DNA of 64,000 bases. Origin: Dasania phycosphaerae. GTDB lineage: Bacteria; Pseudomonadota; Gammaproteobacteria; Pseudomonadales; Dasaniaceae. Position 1 is the stretch's first letter. Every line of letters begins with the position of its first letter. The position numbers and the translations under genes were made by a program. The stretch is from positions 212,617-276,616 of the forward strand of contig NZ_JAPTGG010000004.1 in assembly GCF_026891035.1 (NCBI RefSeq), in the 5' to 3' direction. The notes below the pieces were generated by a model, which was given only the letters and a program-made list of their open reading frames with translations, did no database searches and had not been told where the DNA came from. Of this stretch, positions 8,159-15,667 are shown one piece after another.

Positions 8159-9031
8159 TTATTGATAAACCTCTCTGGCCAACTCTAACTTTTGGCACAT
8201 TATTTCTGCACCTTGCAAAATTCTAGGGGTATGGCGCTGCAAAATATCGGGGGGGATAAAATATAATTGTTTGTTAACTACGGCTTGTAACTGCGGCCAT
8301 TCCAACCAAACATCTAACCACTCGGGGCGCTCTACCCCCATGCCGCTGGCAATAATGACTTGCGGGTTGGCATGCAATACTGATTCTACACTGAGCTTAG
8401 GTGCCAAGGCTGGCTCATCGGCAAAAACATTATGGCCGCCACATAGCGATATCACATCACTGAGTAAGCTGTCGCCATTTAGCGTTTGTAAGGGTTCATT
8501 CCACACTTGGTAAAAAACGCTAACTGGATTTTTGTGCTGGTACTGCTGTCGCAGGGCGCTGAGTTTTTCGTTAAAGTGTTTAGCCGCCGCGCCGGAGTCT
8601 TGTTCACCCAACAGCAGCCCAACTTTACGCAAAGATTCCCCTACCGACTCCAATGTTTGAGGTTCACCCCAATACACTTTAATACCTAGCTCTTCGATTT
8701 TTTTGATGCGTTCGGCGCCATTGCCCGAGTGCCAAGCCAATATTAAGTCGGGCTGCAAACGCAAAATCGCTTCAGCGCTAAAGTTTTTGTAATTACCTAC
8801 CCTAGGTACTTTTTTAGCGGCCTCAGGATAATCACTGTAACTCACCGCCCCCACTAATTTATCGCCTGCACCCACCGCATAAACCAGCTCGACTATATGC
8901 GGCGCCAAGGCCACTACCCGGCTGGCGGGTTTGTCTAGCTGTATAACTTGGCCGCTGTCATCGGTGACTTGTATGGCTAGAGCAGGCACTAGGTTAAACA
9001 AACCTATACATAAGACTAATAATTTCATCAT
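8159..9031 (-). CDS. btuF: Periplasmic cobalamin-binding protein of an ABC importer
   Basis: This is a helical-backbone solute-binding protein (TroA/BtuF type, 291 residues) that delivers corrinoids to BtuCD. A signal peptide is clear (MMKLLVLCIGLFNLVPALA), followed by the family pattern RVVALAPHIVELVYAVGAGDKLVG and later PDLILAWHSGNG. I chose ATG 9031 because it overlaps the cobD stop as ATGATGA; ATG 9028 is also possible. A longer frame to 9139 would bury the signal peptide. The order btuF between cobD and bluB supports B12 rather than haem or iron as substrate. Confidence 0.88.
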   Translation of the reverse strand: MMKLLVLCIGLFNLVPALAIQVTDDSGQVIQLDKPASRVVALAPHIVELVYAVGAGDKLVGAVSYSDYPEAAKKVPRVGNYKNFSAEAILRLQPDLILAWHSGNGAERIKKIEELGIKVYWGEPQTLESVGESLRKVGLLLGEQDSGAAAKHFNEKLSALRQQYQHKNPVSVFYQVWNEPLQTLNGDSLLSDVISLCGGHNVFADEPALAPKLSVESVLHANPQVIIASGMGVERPEWLDVWLEWPQLQAVVNKQLYFIPPDILQRHTPRILQGAEIMCQKLELAREVYQ

Positions 9032-10020
9032 AAATTTATACTTTTTAATGCTTGTAAGCAGCGCTCGGTATCGGCGGGTATGCCAAAGCGCAGTAAACCT
9101 TCGCCCTGAGGCTCTATTGGTGAAAATATGCGCAGCCATATCCCCTGCTGGGCAAACTGCTGTTTTATGGCCGCTAATATTTCATGGGGGCCGCTTACAG
9201 AAATAAATAATGGCCCGGGCTTAAGCTGTAAACCCGGCAAATAAGTCGCTAATAATACCAACATACTTTGCTGCATTTGTTTGATGCGCTCGCGTTGTTG
9301 CTGCTGCCAAGTTTTATCGCTTAACGCTAGTTCTGCTATATACAGGCTGGGGGCCGTCACCCCCCATAATAATAAGCGCTGTTCAAAGTTGGTTTTTAAT
9401 TCGTGTGGTAAATAAATAAAACCTAGCCGTATGCCCGCCAGGCCAAAAAATTTACCCATAGAACGCAGCACGATTAATGAGCCCTTGCTGACATGCTGCA
9501 ACATACTGGGCTGCGGGCAACTGTCTATAAAAGCCTCATCTACCACTAAATAGCCACTGACTTGTTGCTGTATTTTTTGCAAGGCCTCGCAGCTCCACAA
9601 CTCACCCGTGGGGTTGTTGGGGTTAATCACCAGCACATGCTCTACTTGCTCAAGTAAGTTTTGCAGTTGTTGGTAGCTGTTATAGCTCAGCACTTGATGA
9701 CCCGCTTTTTGCCAAGCCTGGCTGTGTTCGCTGTAGCCCCATATGGGCATAGCAACGCGGGCAGCGGGTAATAATTGCGGCAATAATTCTATAGCCTGCT
9801 GCGAACCCGCCACGGGCACTAAGCCTTGCACGCCGTAATAATCTGCCACCGCTATATTAAAACTCTCACTTATTTCAGGTAAACGTTGCCAACAAGTTTC
9901 GGGGATGGTGGGTACCGGCCAAGACCAAGGGCTAATGCCGGTGGACAAGTCTATCCACGGCTGCTGCGCCTCAGGATATTGCTGTTGCGCCAGTAGTAAA
10001 TTGCCACCGTGCTCAAGCAT
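9028..10020 (-). CDS. cobD: L-threonine-O-3-phosphate decarboxylase
   Basis: This PLP enzyme of fold type I (named CobD in Salmonella, CobC in Pseudomonas) makes (R)-1-aminopropan-2-ol phosphate, the linker between corrin ring and nucleotide loop. The Schiff-base Lys lies in LRSMGKFFGLAGIRLGF (about residue 190), with VINPNNPTGE (about 131-140) and VVDEAFID (about 159-166) contributing to the cofactor site. The similar histidinol-phosphate aminotransferases are excluded by context: it overlaps cbiB by 8 bases and btuF by 4. Length is 330 residues. Confidence 0.9.
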   Translation of the reverse strand: MLEHGGNLLLAQQQYPEAQQPWIDLSTGISPWSWPVPTIPETCWQRLPEISESFNIAVADYYGVQGLVPVAGSQQAIELLPQLLPAARVAMPIWGYSEHSQAWQKAGHQVLSYNSYQQLQNLLEQVEHVLVINPNNPTGELWSCEALQKIQQQVSGYLVVDEAFIDSCPQPSMLQHVSKGSLIVLRSMGKFFGLAGIRLGFIYLPHELKTNFEQRLLLWGVTAPSLYIAELALSDKTWQQQQRERIKQMQQSMLVLLATYLPGLQLKPGPLFISVSGPHEILAAIKQQFAQQGIWLRIFSPIEPQGEGLLRFGIPADTERCLQALKSINL

Positions 10021-10939
10021 AGTTGGCCCAGCCCTGAATCATTAATAGCGCGCTTAGCAATGCTAGCCAGCCATAAACGGTGCGATCTAATAAAGCTATA
10101 GCCCGTGCTATGTCGGCTCGTTGCGGCTGGGCACCGCAGCCCATAATGGGTTTATGCATCCACTCACCGTGGTACTGAGCAGGGCCACCTAACAAGATGG
10201 CTAAGCTACCGGCACCTGCACACATCACCGGGCCACCATTGGGGCTCGCACAGTGCGGGGCCTGTTCACGCCAGCAGCGCAGTGCTGCACGAGTATTGCC
10301 TAACAGGGCGTAACTTAGGGCGGTTAAACGCGCGGGTATATAATTTAAAACATCATCCATTTTGGCACTAAACCAACCAAAGTTTTGCCAACGGGCGCTG
10401 CGATAGCCCCACATAGCATCCAAGGTATTGGCTAGGCGATACACCACTACCCCTACCGGGCCGGCTAACACAAACCAAAAAATTGCAGCAAAAATCGCAT
10501 CGGCACCGTTTTCTAAAAGGGACTCTAACACGCCGCGCAGTACGGCGGGCTCATCCATATTTTCGGTATTGCGGCTCACTATACGAGCTACGGCCGCCCG
10601 CCCCTCAGCCAAACTGTTTTGCAAAGCATGGGCCACGGCTAAGCCATGCTCGCGCAAACTCTGCCAACCTATGGCCAGATATAAACAGCCAGCCGATGCC
10701 AACTGATATAACCAGTCCATTTCTAGCGCGCGTAAATAATGGAATAAGCCTGCAATCAGCGCAGCCGGTAATAGCACTGCTAACAACCACGCCAACACAC
10801 CCTGCCAGCGTTTATCGCCATTGCAGCAACGCTCAATAAAACTGGCGTAATGGCTCCAGCCTACTAAGGGGTGAAAACGTTTGGGCTCACCCAATACTCG
10901 ATCGGCCAATAGCGCCACTGCTAGGTTAAGTAATAGCAT
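10013..10939 (-). CDS. cbiB: Adenosylcobinamide-phosphate synthase
   Basis: CbiB is an integral membrane protein that attaches aminopropanol (phosphate) to adenosylcobyric acid. The 308-residue sequence starts LALLADRVLGEPKRFHPLVGWSH, the well-conserved CbiB N-terminus, and has ARIVSRNTENMDE, ESLLENGADAIFAAIFW and SPNGGPVMCAGAGSLAILLGG, all family hallmarks. Four or five hydrophobic helices are visible. It shares TGATG with the btuD stop and overlaps cobD by 8 bases, so translation is likely coupled. Confidence 0.94.
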   Translation of the reverse strand: MLLLNLAVALLADRVLGEPKRFHPLVGWSHYASFIERCCNGDKRWQGVLAWLLAVLLPAALIAGLFHYLRALEMDWLYQLASAGCLYLAIGWQSLREHGLAVAHALQNSLAEGRAAVARIVSRNTENMDEPAVLRGVLESLLENGADAIFAAIFWFVLAGPVGVVVYRLANTLDAMWGYRSARWQNFGWFSAKMDDVLNYIPARLTALSYALLGNTRAALRCWREQAPHCASPNGGPVMCAGAGSLAILLGGPAQYHGEWMHKPIMGCGAQPQRADIARAIALLDRTVYGWLALLSALLMIQGWANYA

Positions 10940-11697
10940 CAGCTTACAAATAAATGCTTGCCGCTGGTGGGGTGTACCACGCGGTGAAACTTTAACTTAA
11001 ATACGTCCTGCAACAAGGGCTCTTGCAAGACTTGCTCAGGGGTACCCATGGCCTTGATCTCACCCCCAGCCATTAGGATTATTTTATCGGCAAAGCTGGC
11101 GGCTAAATTTAAATCGTGTAATACCATTAGCACGGCACTACCGGCCATGGCTTTGCGTTTAAATATATTCATCACCTGTTGTTGGTGAGAAAAATCCAAG
11201 GCGGCGGTAGGCTCATCTAATAGCAATAAGCAATCACCCTGCCACACCTGCGCCAACACCCTGGCCAATTGCACGCGCTGTTTTTCACCGCCCGAGAGCT
11301 GGGTGTATAAATGATCGCGCAAATGCCCCACATCCATTAAGGCTAGTGCCTCATCGATAATGCGCTTATCTGACTGCAGGCCGGTGTCGTGCGGGGTACG
11401 ACCCAAAGCCACCACTTCACTGGCGCTAAAGGGAAAATCTAACAGCTGATGCTGCGCCAGCACCGCGCACTGTTTGGCTTTTTCTAATAAGGGCCAGGTG
11501 TGCATAGGCTGCGACCAGTAATACACCTCGCCACTGTCGGGGCTAAGCTCGCCGCAGGCTACTTTTAATAGCGAAGATTTACCCGCGCCATTAGGGCCTA
11601 ATACCACCACCAACTCACCGGCATTAATTTCGGCCTGTACGTCTTTTAAAATCGTGGCCTGATCTAGCTGTAATTGTAAGTGTTTGAGCTGCAGCAT
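10939..11697 (-). CDS. btuD: Cobalamin ABC transporter ATP-binding protein
   Basis: The 252-residue ABC ATPase has Walker A LGPNGAGKSS (about 33-42), the signature LSGGEKQRVQLAR, Walker B LLLLDEPTAALD and the switch His in MVLHDLNLAASFAD. It is of the FecE/HmuV/BtuD group, which cannot be told apart by sequence alone. B12 is the best substrate guess because it is surrounded by btuC, btuF, btuB and cob genes downstream of a cobalamin riboswitch. Its start follows the btuC stop by 2 bases. Confidence 0.87.
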   Translation of the reverse strand: MLQLKHLQLQLDQATILKDVQAEINAGELVVVLGPNGAGKSSLLKVACGELSPDSGEVYYWSQPMHTWPLLEKAKQCAVLAQHQLLDFPFSASEVVALGRTPHDTGLQSDKRIIDEALALMDVGHLRDHLYTQLSGGEKQRVQLARVLAQVWQGDCLLLLDEPTAALDFSHQQQVMNIFKRKAMAGSAVLMVLHDLNLAASFADKIILMAGGEIKAMGTPEQVLQEPLLQDVFKLKFHRVVHPTSGKHLFVS

Positions 11698-11699
11698 AC

Positions 11700-12710
11700 T
11701 TACCTCGCAATTAAGCTGGTATTACGCTGCTGGCGCAATAAAGATAAAAAGAAAGGCGCACCCAATATTGCCGTCACCACCCCTATGGGTAATTCGCTGG
11801 GGGCTATGGCTATGCGCGAAACCGCATCGGCCAAGACTAATAAAATTGCCCCCGCCAAGGCTGAGCCGGGAATTAAATAGCGGTGATCTGGCCCTATTAA
11901 TAGGCGAATAATATGGGGGGTGATTAAACCTACAAAGGCAATAGTGCCGCTAAGGGCAACTGCCACCCCCACCGCTAGCGCAACCAAAATAATAATTTGC
12001 CGCTTTACTCTATCCACATAAATACCTAAGTGGCGCGCCTCGGATTCGCCCAACAACATAGCATTAAGCGCGCGGCTATAACGCGGCAGCCAACACAGCA
12101 GTAAGCCCAACACCCCATAGGCCATAGCCAGGCGCTGCCAGTTGCTGCCATTAAGTGAGCCCATTTGCCACAGGCTGATTTGACGCAACATGTGATTGTC
12201 GGCTATGTATTGGAAAAAACTGTTAAACGCGCCCGCCAAGGCGCTAATAGCTATGCCCGCTAATAACATGGTGGCCACCGAAGTACCGCTGCTACTAGAG
12301 GCCAGCTTATAAACAATGGTGGTGGCTATCACCGCACCGGCAAATGCCCCTAAGGCGATAAAGCTAACGCCCCCTATGGCACTGCCCGCACCTAATACGA
12401 TCATTAAACTGGCACCAGCGGAAGCACCGCTGGTTACACCAATTAAAGAGGGATCCGCCAAGGGGTTGCGAAACAAACCCTGCATCATCACCCCGGCTAC
12501 CGCTAAGGTGGCACCGATAATGGCAGCCATTAGGGCGCGGGGTAGGCGGATTTTTTCTAGTATGAGTTGATTGGCCGGTTGCCCGGCATCCCCCGTCAAC
12601 AAGGTGATGGGGTTGATGATTTCGGGGCCGAGAGTAAGCGCTATCACTAATGACAGGGGTAATAGCAATAAAGTTATGGCTAGCAAATGCTGCGGGTTTA
12701 ACCTTTTCAT
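11700..12710 (-). CDS. btuC: Cobalamin ABC transporter permease (FecCD family)
   Basis: This 336-residue permease has about ten hydrophobic helices and the FecCD-family signatures LPRALMAAIIGATLAVAG, QGLFRNPLADPSLIGVTSGA, FVGLITPHIIRLLIGPDHR and ADAVSRIAIAPSELPIGVVTAILGAPFFLSLL. It forms the membrane channel with BtuD and receives substrate from BtuF. It lies between btuB and btuD, and a strong hairpin precedes it (12,734-12,778). Confidence 0.9.
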   Translation of the reverse strand: MKRLNPQHLLAITLLLLPLSLVIALTLGPEIINPITLLTGDAGQPANQLILEKIRLPRALMAAIIGATLAVAGVMMQGLFRNPLADPSLIGVTSGASAGASLMIVLGAGSAIGGVSFIALGAFAGAVIATTIVYKLASSSSGTSVATMLLAGIAISALAGAFNSFFQYIADNHMLRQISLWQMGSLNGSNWQRLAMAYGVLGLLLCWLPRYSRALNAMLLGESEARHLGIYVDRVKRQIIILVALAVGVAVALSGTIAFVGLITPHIIRLLIGPDHRYLIPGSALAGAILLVLADAVSRIAIAPSELPIGVVTAILGAPFFLSLLRQQRNTSLIAR

Positions 12711-12733
12711 ACTCTCTACATAGAAGTTGCTGG

Positions 12734-12778
12734 GGCCGTACTCTCAATAGCATAACGCTTAGCATTGAGAGTACGCCC
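12734..12778 (-). promoter_or_regulatory. Long hairpin between btuB and btuC
   Basis: GTACTCTCAAT (12,738-12,748) and ATTGAGAGTAC (12,764-12,774) are perfect 11-base inverted arms. They extend outward through GGGC/GCCC with one bulge, and the loop is 15 bases. No T-tract follows on the minus strand, so it is not a standard terminator. It may instead stabilise or separate the btuB message from the downstream transport and synthesis genes. Confidence 0.75.
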
Positions 12779-12793
12779 TTTACAGCAAGGGTT

Positions 12794-14632
12794 TTATAGC
12801 TCTGGGGTGTAAACCACCGAGAATAATAACTCCAGGCCCGATGATAGATAGTTGCCTGAGCTAAAGCCGCGCGCGAGCACATAATCTTTTTCAAACAGAT
12901 TATCGACCTTTAGTTGCAACTTCCACTCTGGGTCTATGGTATAGGCGCCACGTAGGGCCACGGTACCATAACCATTGAGCTTGCTGCTATTGGCAGCATC
13001 ATTATAACGGCTGCTAGCACCATAGATGCTGGCACCGACTGACCACTGATCAAAGCTTCTATCTATATCAATATTGATAACTTGCTCAGGGCGGCGCGCC
13101 AGTTCATTACCGGTAGCATCGTCCTGGGTATCCAATAAGGTTAAAGCCGTGTTAACCGTCCAACCCATAAGCTCGGTTTCAAAAGAAGCATCTATACCTT
13201 TAATGGTTGCCGTCGCAATTTGATCATTGGCAAAAATAGCTGAGTTGTATTGGATTAAATTTTCCACATCGTTTTGATAAGCACTAACAGCCCAGCTGTA
13301 ATTATCAGCAAAGCCTTTAAAGGCTAACTCATAACTCTCACTTTCTTCAGGCACCATAGTGGGGTTGCCAAAAAAGGGATAGTAAAGGTCGTTAAAGGTA
13401 GGCGCTTTAAAGGCCTGGCCGTAACTGGCTACCACTTTTAAGTCAGCGGCAATATCGTAGCCCAGTGACGCGTTAAACGTATCGTGGCTACCAAATTGTT
13501 CATTGTCGTCATTTCTTGCGCCCAGGTTAGCCGATACCGCACCTTGCACAAATTGCAGCTGGGCATAAACAGCATGGTTGTCGCGCTCGTCTTCATCGTA
13601 GTTTGTGGAGCCATCGACTTTTTCATTTAAATAGTCATAGCCCAAGGTCAATAAAGCGTTGTCGCTAACACGTATATCGTTCTGCCAGTCTATATTAGTT
13701 TTTTCGGTTTCAAACACGCCGCCACTAAAACCATACTCATCGTAAAGTGTTTCTGTTTCATCTTTAGACGAGCCCACACTTAAAGAGCTATTAAAAGCAG
13801 TGTGTAGCTGCCAGCTGCCGCTAACATTTAAAGACTCGGTTTTACTATCGGTATAAGGCGAGCAACTAAAGCCAAAGCAATTGGTATCGTATTCGGACTC
13901 AGCCTCATTAAATTGATAACTTAAGCCCAGGGTTAGCGTATCAATAGGTGTGTAGCTACCATTAAAACCTAAAGACCGCTGCCTATAAGCGTCGTCATCA
14001 TCACTGGGCGCGGTTTTATCTTCGGTAAAATCATAGCCACCGGTATAAACATAGGAGGCCGTTAAATTAGCCTGATAGTTTTCGCCTTTATGCCCCAGGC
14101 TGGCCGAAGCTTCGCTGGTATTGTGATTACCCACTGCCGCCTTAATTAATAAAGGCTGATTAGCATTGGCTTGGCGGGTAATAATATTTATCACACCACC
14201 CAAAGCATCAGAGCCATACAGGCTGGATTTGGGGCCGCGCACAATTTCAATGCGCTCTATTAGTTCGGGGTCTAGGTACTCCACCGCCGTGCTACCCAAA
14301 GTGGCACTACCTACCCGTACGCCATCTATTAAAAACAGGGTGTGGTCGGACTGATTGCCTCTTAAGCTAATACCGGTAGAGGCGCCACGGCCACCATTGC
14401 TAGTGATGCTTAAGCCCGGTGCCTTGGCCAGTAGCTCGGCTACGCTTTGCGCTTGAAATTTTTCTATATCTTCACGGCTAATGACCGTAACCGATGCCAA
14501 CGTTTCGGCATAGCTTTGCTGGGTGCGGGTAGCCGTCACGATAATATCGTCAGCTTTATTGTGATTTTGCTCAGCCGCAACTACCGCGCCTGAGGCTATG
14601 GCTGAAACAGCCAAAGATAATAATGTTTTCAT
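12794..14632 (-). CDS. btuB: TonB-dependent outer-membrane cobalamin receptor
   Basis: The product is a 613-residue TonB-dependent receptor. A signal peptide (MKTLLSLAVSAIASGAVVAA) is followed by the TonB box-like DDIIVTATR, a plug domain with VTVISREDIEKF, RIEIVRGPKSSLYGSDALGGVINIIT (the conserved plug end), and a beta-barrel of acidic, aromatic-rich strands. It is close to E. coli BtuB in size. I chose ATG 14632, preceded by GGGGAT; ATGs at 14,653 and 14,662 are in frame but lie before the signal peptide. It is the first gene after the cobalamin riboswitch and so is expected to be switched off by B12. Confidence 0.92.
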   Translation of the reverse strand: MKTLLSLAVSAIASGAVVAAEQNHNKADDIIVTATRTQQSYAETLASVTVISREDIEKFQAQSVAELLAKAPGLSITSNGGRGASTGISLRGNQSDHTLFLIDGVRVGSATLGSTAVEYLDPELIERIEIVRGPKSSLYGSDALGGVINIITRQANANQPLLIKAAVGNHNTSEASASLGHKGENYQANLTASYVYTGGYDFTEDKTAPSDDDDAYRQRSLGFNGSYTPIDTLTLGLSYQFNEAESEYDTNCFGFSCSPYTDSKTESLNVSGSWQLHTAFNSSLSVGSSKDETETLYDEYGFSGGVFETEKTNIDWQNDIRVSDNALLTLGYDYLNEKVDGSTNYDEDERDNHAVYAQLQFVQGAVSANLGARNDDNEQFGSHDTFNASLGYDIAADLKVVASYGQAFKAPTFNDLYYPFFGNPTMVPEESESYELAFKGFADNYSWAVSAYQNDVENLIQYNSAIFANDQIATATIKGIDASFETELMGWTVNTALTLLDTQDDATGNELARRPEQVINIDIDRSFDQWSVGASIYGASSRYNDAANSSKLNGYGTVALRGAYTIDPEWKLQLKVDNLFEKDYVLARGFSSGNYLSSGLELLFSVVYTPEL

Positions 14633-14769
14633 TGGATCCCCAATCTTTTCCATAAGCAACATAGGCTTATAGTGATAAGTAAAGTGATTGAGGGAGGGTA
14701 AGAGTGAAGTGCTAGAGCAAACGGGCTGCTGTAAGAATCCACTGATAAAGCCCTCCGCTTCATCGAGTT

Positions 14770-14955
14770 AATGCAGTTGTTGGCTGGTATCGGACTTTGC
14801 ATGCGAGCATGCATTTACCGTTGCGGGGGCAGCGATGGAATAGCCGCTAAGCGGTGCACCATCTTCCCATTTAACCGACTTGTAACAACAAAGTCGGACC
14901 AAAAACTGAGCGGCATCCTACACCTATACAACGAGGTGGGCAAGCCATACAGTGT
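14770..14955 (-). promoter_or_regulatory. Cobalamin riboswitch in the btuB leader
   Basis: Read on the minus strand, the region contains a hairpin with CCGACTT/AAGTCGG arms, then GGGAAGATGGTGCACC, then the highly conserved GCTGCCCCCGCAACGGTAA and the B12 box AAGTCCGATACCAGCC, in the order seen in the RF00174 cobalamin riboswitch. The core lies at about 14,776-14,905; the outer limits, including a CACCT/AGGTG hairpin near 14,925-14,940, are estimates. Downstream, GGAGGG (14,751-14,756) can pair with CCCTCC (14,693-14,698), or an overlapping GGGCT with AGCCC (14,723-14,727). These are mutually exclusive and could be the expression platform. About 140 bases separate it from the btuB start. Confidence 0.92.
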
Positions 14956-15054
14956 TTCTCGCCTGATATTGAATTCACCGCTGGCAGGCTTTAGCATGGC
15001 TAGCACTGTAAAAACGACTATTACTCACCCCTGCGGATTAGTTAGCAAAACACT

Positions 15055-15390
15055 ATGAAAAACTGGATCTTTCTATCCCTAGCCATACTATCCGAAGTGA
15101 TAGCCACCTCAGCCCTAAAACACAGCGATGGCTTTACTAAGCTATGGCCCACCCTGGTGGTAGCCGTAGGCTATATGATCGCCTTTTATTTTTTGTCGCT
15201 AACCTTGCGTACCATTCCGGTAGGCATCGCTTATGCGCTGTGGTCTGGGGTGGGCATAGTGCTAATTTCACTGCTGGGCTGGTTTGCCTTTGGCCAAAAG
15301 CTGGATGCGGCCGCGCTTATAGGTATGGGCTTTATTATTACCGGCGTGATCATTATGAATGGTTTTTCCAGCACTATGGGCCATAGCTAA
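15055..15390 (+). CDS. Small multidrug resistance (SMR) exporter, EmrE-like
   Basis: The 111-residue, four-helix protein aligns closely with EmrE. The essential membrane Glu is at residue 14 (AILSEVIATS), Tyr at 40 and Trp at 63 (GIAYALWSGVGIVLISLLGW), all matching the EmrE substrate-site residues. SMR dimers exchange protons for lipophilic cations such as quaternary ammonium compounds; some relatives export guanidinium, but the EmrE-like residues favour the multidrug (Qac) group. It is divergent from btuB and has no obvious operon partner. The upstream Shine-Dalgarno is weak. Confidence 0.9.
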   Translation: MKNWIFLSLAILSEVIATSALKHSDGFTKLWPTLVVAVGYMIAFYFLSLTLRTIPVGIAYALWSGVGIVLISLLGWFAFGQKLDAAALIGMGFIITGVIIMNGFSSTMGHS

Positions 15391-15549
15391 GCTGAGCTAA
15401 ACCACAGCCAAAAAATAAGCGTTTTATAAAAAGCTATTAGCCCTTAAGCTATTGCCGTCAACTTTCTAACGCTGCGCCACCTCAAAGACAGCAACTGTTT
15501 ATGCCCTGCGCTGATAGCAATTAATACAAGATTTTTTATTCATATCTCC

Positions 15550-15555
15550 TATAAT
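15550..15555 (+). promoter_or_regulatory. Possible -10 element upstream of cyaA
   Basis: A perfect TATAAT lies 113 bases before the chosen cyaA start, in an AT-rich stretch, but no convincing -35 hexamer is seen at the right distance. The 15,391-15,667 spacer otherwise shows no recognisable element. Confidence 0.3.
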
Positions 15556-15667
15556 AAGCCTCAGCACCTTGCGTGCTTATTGCCGCTGCGGCTATAGCCT
15601 TTATTACTGGCAGCGCCAAAACACAAATAATAATTATATTCCCCCTGCTCAGCTACAATGGGTCAGC

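Noticed and set aside
12364..12894. Minus-strand frame overlapping btuC and btuB ends
   Set aside because: It lies in other frames of two clear genes and crosses the hairpin; shadow frame.
14771..15058. Plus-strand open frame across the riboswitch
   Set aside because: The region matches the cobalamin riboswitch on the opposite strand; the frame has no ribosome site or protein-like composition.
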